This document shows, in pieces, positions 1-9,700 of a stretch of 64,000 nucleotides of DNA (the first letter of the stretch is position 1; the number at the start of each line of letters is the position of its first letter). Source of the DNA: Gavia stellata (taxonomy: Eukaryota > Chordata > Aves > Gaviiformes > Gaviidae); NCBI RefSeq assembly GCF_030936135.1, contig NC_082619.1, forward strand, positions 6,389,208 to 6,453,207, in the 5' to 3' direction. Below the pieces are notes generated by a model. It was not told where the DNA came from. It searched no databases and saw only the letters and a program-made list of their open reading frames with translations. The translations under genes and the position numbers were made by a program.

Positions 1-134
1 TTCACTTCCCTCAGAATCTTCAAGTAGCGCCGATGCGTCCGTCTGTCTCGTTCTTCCGTGTCATACGTCGGTGAGAAATGCTTTCTTCTTAGGGTCATAT
101 CAGGGCCTCCTTTCCTAGCTAAATCCAGCAAGTG
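1..134 (-). CDS. NFRKB: NFRKB coding exon 4 (partial)
   Basis: The acceptor TCATCTTCCAG precedes CAC at 134. The frame reads HLLDLARKGGPDMTLRRK and continues to YLKILREVK at the window edge. This fits the family segment (DLLEMARR...YLKVLREVKEE in mammals), but the middle is visibly more divergent than exons 1-3. The exon is cut by the window start, so its donor is not visible. Confidence 0.9.
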
Positions 135-2192
135 CTGGAAGATGAGATACGTGTGACATTAGCTCTCTCAGCTATGGTGTTGCGAGCTGCAACAGATAAG
201 CTCAACTCACATACTTTCAGCACGTTTAACATTTGGAACTGGTGTGGTAAGCACCTCAGTTCTTTATATGACAACCCTTAAAAAGTATCGGTATCTGCCA
301 CATACGAGATTTTAAAAACAGCATTTTAGACCAACCATTTAAAGGGGGAAAAAAGCAAGGAGAAATTTCTGCACCTTCATCTGCACACACAATACCTCAC
401 TGTCATTTTATGTGGACTGTTGAGAGCAACCTAACCATTGATCTGAGATTCACCTGTGCAGTTGCCATGCCAAATACATAACACAGACAACGGAATACTG
501 TCTCTTTTGAAGAAAACATTTTACCCCTTACGGCTACAGAGGAAATAACTTCCTACACACTTCTGTATTCTTTTTCCCATATCACTGTGAGGCGTTTTAT
601 AAAGACCGATGTTCATCCATACATCCCGTATGTTTCAACGTCTAAGCGTAATGAAATGGTAAGTGACCAAGTATCTACAACGAACACATTTCAGTTGGCA
701 GCAATTAGCTGACAACAGTATCCACAGAGGAAGACTTCATCAGGGATCTACAGGCATCAGAATCACAGTTTTGTATCTATTCTATACCAGTCCCCAGTAA
801 AGCTGGGAAATTCACACAACTACATATTTAGCAACCTTGCTTGTTTCACAATGACAGAAATGGTAAAAAATGAAGGCAGAATGACTTGTTAATAGGACAG
901 TAAGGTGTAAAGGGGCAAACGCAGGAAGCAGCGGACAAGGTGGGCATGGAAAAAAGACACTATACACAAGCGAGAGCTATGAGAGTTTCTAAACCTGCAA
1001 TCTGCAAACACAACGATGTTACTAGTGTTCTCATATTACAGGGACCATGGGAAAACCAGAAAAGCAGCATTCATTAAAGGAAAGACCTCCGAGAACAGTG
1101 AATGCACAAATACCAAGACGCTTTGTTGTAAAGACAACCCATTTGTTACAGAAGACAAGAAAGCGATGACCACACCCTGAAGACACTCACATTGCGGGAT
1201 GCGAGGATCTGCTTGAGCAGTCGGTAGAAGTATTGCTGCTGAGAGCTCAGGTAGCGTTTGTACTGGGACTTAAAACAGAGCTGCCGGTATTTCACAACTT
1301 CAGGATTAAAGTGACCATCTGTAAAAAGAGGTAAAAAACACCTCAGTTTTCATCAACTGCTAGCTGAGAACTTAACCTCGAAAATACACAGAAGTTTATT
1401 ACGCTCACTGACCCCGGAAGAGTTTCTGGGCGATGTGCAGTGGATTTCCAAAACGGAAGTTTTCACCACTGAACAAGGCAGAGATGAGTTTGTTCTGATG
1501 CTCTCGGTTGTTTTCAGGAAAGTGAGGCAGGAATTTTTTTAGGTGGTCTTGCTGCGCATCTGTCAGCACCTCCTGCCACGTAGACAAGCTGACAACTTCA
1601 AAGAAGATCTCAGGCTAAAGAAAGCAAAAAACAGTAGTGAGGAAAACGCATCCGCGTCTCTGACAATTTTCTAGCCCTTAGGGCTTTCCGTGGTTAAATA
1701 ACACAAGTCACGAGACAGTGTCTCACCAAATGCAGAAAACAACAGAGCGTAAAGTGGAAAAGTAAGGAAATTAATGATAGTATTGGCAACAAGAAAATAA
1801 ATTCAAAACTTGTAACAAACAAAACTTTCTCAAAGGCAATTGTAAAATAGGAAAGAGTGTTATCTAGAAAAAGAACATAACAGAATGGTTTTAAAAGATG
1901 TTTTCCCCGAGATTAATCAAAGCCCTTTTTGACACCTTTTCCAGGACAGTCAGAAACATCTCCCCTCTTCCCAGCTTGCTCTGTAAGCCCCACAAAGGGA
2001 GTTAAACACACCATTTACCAAGGCTCTGAAAAGGTAAAGCATCTTAGCCCTACTCACGTCCTCCAGAAGGTCCTCGGGCAGACTAACCCTGGTGGTGCCC
2101 AACATGCAGTCCTCCATGATGCGTGTGCCATTTCCTTCCCCGCAGGGTCCCAGCTCCAGGGGGTCCGTCAGCATGTGATCCAGAGAGTCCAT
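1..2192 (-). CDS. NFRKB: NFRKB (INO80G), 5' coding portion, four exons, runs off the left edge
   Basis: This is the amino-terminal part of nuclear factor related to kappa-B binding protein, a subunit of the INO80 chromatin-remodelling complex. Coding pieces are 2058-2192, 1413-1614, 1191-1318 and 1-134 (open at the edge), giving 199 complete codons. The protein starts MDSLDHMLTDPLELG, matching the family start. Residues of about 40-155, encoded by exons 1-3, are the DEUBAD-type region that in NFRKB binds and inhibits UCH37 (UCHL5); visible landmarks are STWQEVLTDAQQDHLKKF and ISALFSGENFRFGNPLHIAQ. Phases 0, 1 and 0 join without a frameshift and all junctions obey GT-AG. The full protein is about 1300 residues in mammals, so most of the gene lies outside the window. 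The family assignment rests on recognised sequence. Confidence 0.96.
135..1190 (-). other. NFRKB: NFRKB intron 3 (between coding exons 3 and 4)
   Basis: This 1056-base intron has donor GTGAGTGT and acceptor TTCCAG. It is ordinary AT-rich sequence. I see no repeat, RNA gene or conserved-looking block. Confidence 0.85.
1191..1318 (-). CDS. NFRKB: NFRKB coding exon 3
   Basis: Acceptor TTTTTACAG, donor AAT|GTGAGTG. It encodes the split D, then GHFNPEVVKYRQLCFKSQYK and RYLSSQQQYFYRLLKQ, ending ILASRN. This is the end of the DEUBAD-type region. The length of 128 bases closes the codon phase left by exon 2. Confidence 0.95.
1413..1614 (-). CDS. NFRKB: NFRKB coding exon 2
   Basis: Acceptor TTCTTTAG|CCTGAG, donor CGGG|GTCAGT. 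It encodes PEIFFEVVSLSTWQEVLTD, then QQDHLKKFLPHFPENN, and ends HIAQKLFR plus one base of the next codon. This is the conserved core of the UCH37-binding domain. The intron to exon 3 is only 94 bases. Confidence 0.96.
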
Positions 2193-2211
2193 TTTGCACC
2201 CTCTCCCGCTC
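2058..2211 (-). CDS. NFRKB: NFRKB coding exon 1 with ATG at 2192 (19 bases of 5' UTR in the exon)
   Basis: The start codon is at 2192-2190, reading MDSLDHMLTDPLELGPCGEG and ending DLLED at donor GAC|GTGAGTA. An acceptor (GCCGTTGTTCAG) puts the exon boundary at 2211, leaving 19 untranslated bases before the ATG, so at least one upstream noncoding exon is expected. The ATG context is GCAAAATGG, with A at -3 and G at +4, which is strong. No other ATG lies upstream in the exon. Confidence 0.93.
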
Positions 2212-2214
2212 CTG

Positions 2215-2778
2215 AACAACGGCAGCAAAACCCTCAAGAACCGAAAATCCCAAACCCAGACACATTCCCCAGCTGAGGAATGACTGAGAAGCCGCGTTTC
2301 ATGAAGTGGTTGTTTAAACGCAAGCTACAGAATCAGGCGGTTGAGATACACAAGGTATTACAGCGTTAATTTACTGTTCAATTGCAACACGAGCCATGTC
2401 AACAGCGGAATGCTTTTCCAGACAGCGTGTACCATACCCCGGCACAGGCAGACTGGAAAGCGCAGGTGACCCATTTCATTTTGCTTCCGACCTGCAGGAG
2501 CTGTTGTCAATAGAGATAAATACCATGAAAACCTCCATCTAAACCCTGAAAGCGGTTTTAACGTACAAAAAACACAAACCGCAGGTCTAAGGTAGGATTT
2601 CTCGCAGGTGACTGGGCCAGGAGCCCTGTTCCCCTCAGGAATTGTTCGGAACAGCTGTGCAGCGCTACGCTGGGAGGAAAACGCATGACCCACGCGGAAT
2701 AAATTAACAGGGGAAAAAAATAAATCCTTAAAACAGGATCGCACAGCAAGAAACCAGAGAAAACCCCTCCTTTCATAC
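2215..2778 (-). other. NFRKB: NFRKB 5' intron (noncoding exon 1 to exon 2)
   Basis: This interval lies between the exon-2 acceptor and a plausible donor at 2779/2778 (AGCGG|GTATGA) on the border of the CpG island. The donor is inferred from its motif and position only. Nothing else is recognised inside. Confidence 0.55.
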
Positions 2779-3080
2779 CCGCTACGCTGGCTCCGGCCGT
2801 GATACCGCCGTCTCGACGCGACAGCGCTTCCCCGCTCCTTCGTGCGCGGAGGCGAAGGCACCCGGAGACCCCCCGCCGGCCAGGCCGCCCCGGAGCGCTG
2901 GAGGTCCGCCGCCGGCTGCGAGGGCGGGGAGCCCCCCCGGAGGTAGGCGGCGGCCCCGCCCCGCCCCGGCCGCTCCCCGCTGAGGCGCCGGGCGGCCCCA
3001 CGGCTGAGGGCCGCTCCCCACAGCCCCGGCGGCGACCGTTGGGCCGGGGGCGGGGCGGGAAGCCCCCGCACGAGGCCCGC

Positions 3081-3090
3081 ACCGGAAGGC
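3081..3090 (+). promoter_or_regulatory. ETS-family-like site
   Basis: ACCGGAAGGC matches the ETS core CCGGAAG, followed six bases later by a second GGAAG. Such sites are typical of housekeeping CpG promoters. Motif match only. Confidence 0.5.
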
Positions 3091-3111
3091 GGAAGGCGGC
3101 GGCCGCTCGCC

Positions 3112-3150
3112 GCGCCTGCGCCTTCGCCTTCTCCCCACCGCGCCTGCGCA
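3112..3150. promoter_or_regulatory. Pair of NRF1-like sites
   Basis: GCGCCTGCGC occurs at 3112-3121 and again at 3140-3149 (followed by A). Both are close to the palindromic NRF1 consensus GCGCNTGCGC and lie in the centre of the NFRKB CpG island, 28 bases apart. Motif match only. Confidence 0.55.
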
Positions 3151-3379
3151 GTGCGCGTCTCCCCGCGGGGAGGCCTCGGCCTTTCCCCGCCCTGAGGCGG
3201 CGGCGCGGCCCGCCCGACCGCGGCTGTGGGCGGCGGCGGCTTTCTCCTGGTCGCCACCGCGCCCTTCGCGACAAGCCACGTTTATAACCCGAGAACGGTG
3301 AGGCCCCGTTTCGCTCGCCAACCCCCGTAGCCCCAGTGAACAGAGGGGTCAGCGCCAGAGGTGGTTTTTTAAAAAAAAA

Positions 3380-6300
3380 AAAAGAGAAAAAGGTTTATTC
3401 ATTTCAGTTTTTTTACACCTGCCAAGTCACACGAGACTATGAACACGATAACAGTCACCAAATGTACAAGAAACATACACAGTTAAATAAGAGAAGGGGC
3501 AGAGCAAAACACAGCCCGAGCAGTCCGAGAGGTGCAAATCCTGGTGCTTCCCCCCCCCCCGCCCTCCAGGAAAACACAGAATTGGACCCAAAACACCTAC
3601 AAGGAACAGCATTAGGCCTCGGAGGAGCCTGCAGCGATGCCATCTGTGAGCAAAACACGGCGCTTTAGGCAACTGAGAGGACTCCAGAGTTAAGCTCCTA
3701 TGGGATGTTACCTAATAGTGAGATCTTCGGGTTGCTCTGGTTTTAAAAATAATAAATCCTCTACCTTCTGCACTGCAGAAATTGAGGGGAAAAAATCCAT
3801 GCAAACTGTTATCTTTTTTGTGTCGTCTTTCTAAAAGCAGGCCCCTGCCATCTGTGCCATCACTGTAGTTCCTTACTTGGGAAGAAAAATTCATGATACT
3901 TCCATTTCCAGGGATGCTTCTCTGGTAACGAGGCATTTATTAAACTTGGGACACCGTGAATTGCTTAACGCAGGTACCAAGTACACTGCTGTTGCTGTAG
4001 AAACTTTGATAAGGAAGATTTGAGTTCTAAGAGGCTGTTTTAAAATTGGTTTTTTGCAACACCTTGCAGTTTTCAGCTTTAAATAACTGGTACAAGTGTC
4101 CTCATTGTGTGATCCTTTCCATCAAAGGTAACTAGAGCAAAATATTTTTTTTTAAACCCCACATCTGCAATATCATGAAGGGAAAAAAGTTTGATGTTCA
4201 TCTACAAAGACTATAGACCTTTTAAGACTTTAAAATTGCTCCTGTAGGGCAGTATCTGCCTGGAATATCCATTTCCAAGTCTCCTATTTTCCTAGTACTC
4301 ATACCATTTTTTTTACTCGTTACTAAATCCTCTAGCAGCCTGAAGAAAGCCAAGACAAAAAACTCCCTTCTCTTCTCCCACAGCAACAACATTGCAATGC
4401 CCAACATCATAATTCAGAAGCCCTCAGCGACACGACTTCCAGTGAATTAGCGGGAACTGCAGTCGCTTGGCCATGCTGCTGAAGTCGATGGGCTCCCAAA
4501 TCCACTGAATTTAAAGACACTCATCACTGCGCTTGACTAAATGCGAGCTCTGGTCCTCATTAGCTTTACCAATCTCATTAATGCCCCAGTACGGTGGTAC
4601 AGCAAGAGATGTGAAATCCCAGGCACAAATTAATCCACTTTTTGGCAAGTCACTTCAAAGCTACCTCAAAACAGTTCTGAGCTGGCCAGTGTTGTCAATC
4701 TGATTTATCTCATCACACAGTCACTATTTCCACGCCATATGAACAGATACGTTAATTACCAAAGCAATACCTGCTACGAGGCTTTGCCTGAAAGTCACCA
4801 GACCTCCTCTTGACCAGTTTGAGTGTGAAGTTCTCTCGCATCTAAGAGCTTTCACTCCATAACACCTGGTACCACAACCTGGAAGCATCTGTAGTGCTTA
4901 CTCACACAGGTAATCCTCATCTAAATCTGTGGGAGTACTTAGGGAAAAGCATCCCGGATTCACACTCTGTGCAGCACAAGAGAAAACGAATCAAAAAAAC
5001 CCCCTCTCTCAGTTCTTCAGTCTCAAGGGCCATTAAGACAAAACATCCTCCTTCACTTTTGTTTTATAAACAATATCCTGTTATGCACAGACATTCTGGG
5101 ATGAGATTTCAAGCAGAGTGAAAGGAGGTTTAAACATACACAGTATATCCCATCAGGAGTCAATGGAGTTGTAGTCATGTTCTTGCAGAAACGCATTAAA
5201 TAGCCAACTGACAGGACCTGTCAAGGAGAATTATGTAAGAAAAGAAAGATACACTGCCTTAAATGACAAACCTTCTCTTTCCCTTTCTCCTGGTCCCTAA
5301 ATGCAATGTGAATTTTGTACATAGACCAGGTCTACCAAAGCAGGCAACCCTCACAGATGGCTTTCTGCATCCCATAGTGGTCCGCTAGCATGTTTCTTGT
5401 CTGTTTCCTGAGTCCAGGGCTGGTCATTTCATGGAACTGTCCAAAGGAATTACAGTGCATTATTAACAAGGTTATTTGGAAAATCAGAGGAACCAACTCT
5501 CCCATCCAGTCTTCAAGGGGAAAAAAATATGTCCACTTGGAGGTGGCAACAGAGACAACTACCCTGCATCTTCACCGAGGCATGCTCCTGTACCCTCATT
5601 TTCTCCTGGCACAATTACCTTTAGGTCTTCTGCACAGCAGAAGCTGCTATGCAGGCTAAGCTGAGCCTTTTTCTGTTTACAGGCAAAAAGGCTATTTTTC
5701 CCTGTAAGTGCTGGAGAGGAAAAGAGGTAACAGTGGCTCCGTACTACCCTTAACACGCTACTACGATTCCGATCAGTTTGTTCCAAACATGGGTTTAAGA
5801 CTGCACTTTTCATTCTTTCTGGAACTGCTTGGTAAAATAGGGCAGGGCAGACAGCATGTAAACAGTTCTCGAGGGCTGGAAAAATAATAATTTAATGGAC
5901 TGCTTCGGCACGTCTTCACAGCTTGTTATATCCATCCCCGCACACGTATGCAAGGAGCCACCAGTTTGCTGCTGCTGCTCTTTTTCCCCAGGCAGTCTGC
6001 TCGCACTGAGCCGGTATATTCCCTTTCACCTTGGCTGCTGAACAAAGACACGGGAAGCAGTTCTGCCATACTCTGGCAATTTACACGATGTCCTTCGGTT
6101 TAACGGCTCCTATTAAAAATATACATACAACATAATCTGCCAGTTAGCCTTCAATTAGGCAAGCTTTTTCCCATATAATTGCAATAAGCAGTTGTTTACT
6201 GGAGACACTTCCAAAAAGGAAAAATAAGGGTCAGCAGACATGCCAAAAATAAAGTCCAGAGCAAGCAGAGATTTCACTTCTCCTCTTGTCCTTTTTGTTA

Positions 6301-6517
6301 AAAGCTGCATAAAATGGCATCCCAGAAGGCTTTTGAGGGTGCTTCTTCATGGTCACTGGGGACCTTAAACCCTCTCAAAGCATTAATAAGAGCTCCAAGA
6401 TTTTAGTTGAAGTTAAGTGAGCATATACTTGAAAACATACTGAGCTCCAGGATACCCCTGTATCTGGGCTTTCGGGGGGAGGTGACAAGTACAAGCAAGT
6501 GACACCGCGAGGCTCCT
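3380..6517 (-). other. PRDM10: PRDM10 3' untranslated region (inferred extent)
   Basis: This is about 3.1 kb between the PRDM10 stop codon (6520-6518) and the poly(A) signal near 3394. No supported coding exon lies here on either strand. The extent is inferred from the poly(A) signal. A shorter 3' UTR ending at an internal signal is possible. Around 4440-4520 there is a short stretch (CTGAAGTCGATGGGCTC) resembling dispersed amniote fossil repeats, which I cannot classify. Confidence 0.55.
3394..3399 (-). terminator. PRDM10: PRDM10 distal poly(A) signal AATAAA
   Basis: On the minus strand AATAAA is followed 6-30 bases downstream by a U-rich run (CTTTTTCTCTTTTT). Cleavage is expected around 3370-3385. 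It lies between the PRDM10 stop codon and the NFRKB CpG island, as the tandem layout requires. Another AATAAA (minus) occurs at 3936-3941 and could be used as a proximal site. Confidence 0.6.
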
Positions 6518-6754
6518 TCATTCGTGTTCTGCTGAGAAAGTTCTTGGTTTAGTGATGTGCACCTCACTGCCACCGGTCCCGTTGGTGGTTGTAGTGATTA
6601 TGTACTGGGTGGTTTGCTGCTGACCGCTCGTTTGCGATTCCAAGGTATCCGCGTGGGCTGGTGGCTGGGAAACACCGACCTGCACCTCGCTGGAGAGCGA
6701 AGAGTTTTGTTTGACATCCAGATCAGGCTGACCTTCAGATATCACATAGTGAGT
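6518..6754 (-). CDS. PRDM10: PRDM10 coding exon 22 (C-terminus and stop)
   Basis: Acceptor CCCACGCAG|ACT. It encodes [16 protein letters not shown] through [15 protein letters not shown] and SEVHITKP, then RTFSAEHE and TGA at 6520-6518. The Thr/Gln-rich end is characteristic of the family. The last eight residues extend beyond the SEVHITKP end I recall for mammals. Confidence 0.95.
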   Translation of the reverse strand, partial: THYVISEGQPDLDVKQNSSLSSEVQVGVSQPPAHADTLESQTSGQQQTTQYIITTTTNGTGGSEVHITKPRTFSAEHE

Positions 6755-9700
6755 CTGCGTGGGGAATATAAAAAAAAAAGTATTAATTGTTGCATCTTCT
6801 GTAACTTTTCTGTTCTAATATTCTCTAACTTCCCTGTTGCTGTGCTGGAAGACATTTTGGTAGGAACCTCAAAATTAAGTTGTATTTCTTTTAAATGTAT
6901 TTGAGAGCAACATAATGCTTGTCCTTTGTTCTGAAGTACATTGGACTACTTTGCATTTGTTAACTTACAAATGGTTAAAGTAATTACACAATTAACCCAT
7001 CACTATAAATTAAAATAGCGATTTTTAATACAGCTATTCTGAAAGTTTTTTTTCTATTTTCCACGTGTTCCAGCAGAAGCTGCATTTCCAGTGACCAATA
7101 TCAATGCAGTACAAGAGCCTGCCTCCTTATGCCGGACTGCTTACTCGGCAAGATAGCAGTAACTCTTTGAGAGCTTTCTGTTATGCATAGGGTTACAAAA
7201 CGAGAAATGTTTCCGGAAACTGTTCTGAAATTTGGTTTAGTGGATACACCTTACTCTCATATATTTTTAAGACTATCAATGCCACTAAATCATACCTTGC
7301 CCTGCAAATGTGACTAAGCAAACACTTTAAACTTGAAGGAGTCATACGTACAGGGGCCAGATAGCGTAAGCCTTCTAAATGGCTAGATGCAGAAAGCTAT
7401 TTGTAATCACCACATAAAGGAGCATGATGCTACTTCAGAAAAAAATACATCTTTTCCTTGAAGCTCGTGAGATTATTTCCTGCCTTCTGTAACCTAAAGT
7501 TTACAACATTACTAGGTTTGAACCGTAGCACTTTTCTCCTTAGCTTACGACACAACACATCCTATCATTTCTTAGCTGTTTTGCCTACAGATTCTGCCCA
7601 GCGGGGAACTCGCTACCACTGTCACAGAAAGCCAATGCCCTTTCGGACTATACAGTCTGGACCTCTTTAGGTACACCATTATTCTCTACTCTCTGTGCCC
7701 CAGTCATCACTTTGGCACTCCTTTAATCTTCAAACTGAAGGCTTTACTTTAAGCCTGATAAATTATTCTGGACGGAAAAAAAAAACCAAAACAAAAAAGG
7801 CCATGATTGTTTTCCTTACCTGAGTAACTGCTTTCACTTGCCCTGTGTTGACAGTGGTGACCGGTGTACCTACAGCGGTCTCTGTGATCACGTACTGGCC
7901 TTGGGGAATGGTCATCATCTGAATCTCAGACGCTAAAAAACGGAAATTGGAGAATCAAGACCTTCAGTCAAACTCAAAGACCACCTTGAAAGATAATGTC
8001 TTAGAAGATTTCAAGCCTGAAACTGTGGTTGTTGAATAGAAATTCAGGCACTGTAAAGCCTTGCAAAACTCTACAGGCCTCAACAGAATTATGCCAGCTA
8101 ACATCAGCTGCAGATTTGCCAATTCATGCCTAGACAATACATCCTGTTCTCGCCCAAGAAATCATAGATTTACTATCCAGAGCTGCATGGACGTGAGAAA
8201 TCATTTCACACCCCACTCACATTCTGTACGATCCATCCAAATTTGAACAAGCAGCTATCCAACACATGGATTCTTGCTGAATGCAAGTTCCTTGTAATAA
8301 AGGTGCCCAGTCTACCTGCCCAAACCACGGATCAGATCATAATGGACCTACAGCAGAAGAGCTAGTACAACCATTTTCCGTTTATCTGAAACTGTTTATC
8401 TTCTTAGATCTCTATGAATATTAATCACTAAGCTTAATGAGCTCTGAAAAAATACTATCCCATTCGGTAGCTGGAGAAATGGAGCACATAGTAGTCCCGC
8501 ACACCAGCCAGACACTACTGCTGACACTTACAATAGCTCCGAAATGAGTTCCATGTGCTGGGAAGATATGTGTGCTGAACTGAAGACCCTTGCTGCTGCT
8601 GGAGGGCTTGGTTTGGTGTCGATGTAGTTGTCTGCATCTGCGAGGGGCTGAGTTCCTGCTGAGATTGCTGTGAGGAGGGACTCAAAGGCTGACCTCCAAC
8701 CTGGAAAAAAAATAAAAAGATATTAAATGTTCTCAGTGTATCAAGGATTGTTACAAACATTCCTTCTTATTAAGGGAAAACACCACAGGGAGTTTCTATA
8801 GCATATCAAGCAGAAGAACTGCAAAGCTCTCCTCCCTCTCCCCCAACTTGCTTCACTGTGTGGTTAGTAAGCAGAGATCAGGAAACTGAAATAGAGACGT
8901 TGCTTGCCAAAGGTTACACAGCGAGTCTGTGGTCGAGAACTCGGATGAGAGGCTAAACGCTACCCAGCAGCATGAAGAGCTGAACTTCAAATATTTGAGG
9001 AATGCCAGTTTCAACTTACATCTTTCAATTGGCTAACTTTATTTAAGCTGCAAATTTGTCTGTTCCCAGCCGTTTATCTCTACCTTGTACACACAAGGAG
9101 GGGAAAAAACCAAAACCAACCACACAACAAAAAACCCAAACAGAAACACAACAAAACACCCCCATACACCCTAGGAACATCTGGGAACTACTTGATGATC
9201 TCAGAGATGTTCATGTGAGAGTCATTTCATGTGTGGTCCTCTAAATGACATAGAGACTATTTCCTGCATCAGCACATGTAATATGCCAGCTGAGCAGACT
9301 GGTAGGGAAAACATTTCCTTCAAGAGAAGAGTGAAATACCTGCGACGATGACTGAGTTGCTGGCGATGGCTCTGTGACCTGGATGTGCTGCACCTGGATG
9401 GCATGCTGGGTGTATGTCTGGGGGTCATGAAGCTGCCCAACATCCACTGTGGAGTGCTGGGACTGGTGAGGTGAGGTAGCCTGGAAAAAAAAAAAAAAAA
9501 AAAAATCAAAGCAGAGGCATAGACTTCAAATTCTTTGCAGAAGCAGCCATGTAAACCTCTTCTGTGATACGTCTGGAACAATGAGGTATGAGCCTTAGCG
9601 AGGCCATGCAGCGCTCCTGTTCAAGCCTGTGTTTACCCTCTTCGCACTCCTGGGAGATAAAGAAGTACACTTAACAGAAGTAATGGCACCGCGATGGTTA

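Larger units (their letters stand above)
2780..3290 (-). promoter_or_regulatory. NFRKB: NFRKB CpG-island promoter with first noncoding exon
   Basis: About 500 bases are very GC-rich with many CpGs, in sharp contrast to the AT-rich sequence on both sides. It sits directly upstream of the first NFRKB coding exon, so it is the expected TATA-less promoter. On the minus strand a donor candidate AGCGG|GTATGA marks the likely end of noncoding exon 1 at 2779. The transcription start cannot be fixed from sequence. Long open frames here on both strands are GC artefacts. Confidence 0.8.

Noticed and set aside
2358..3321. Long open frames on both strands rich in Arg, Gly, Pro and Ala
   Set aside because: They lie in the NFRKB CpG island, overlap each other in several frames and have no family resemblance; they follow from GC content.
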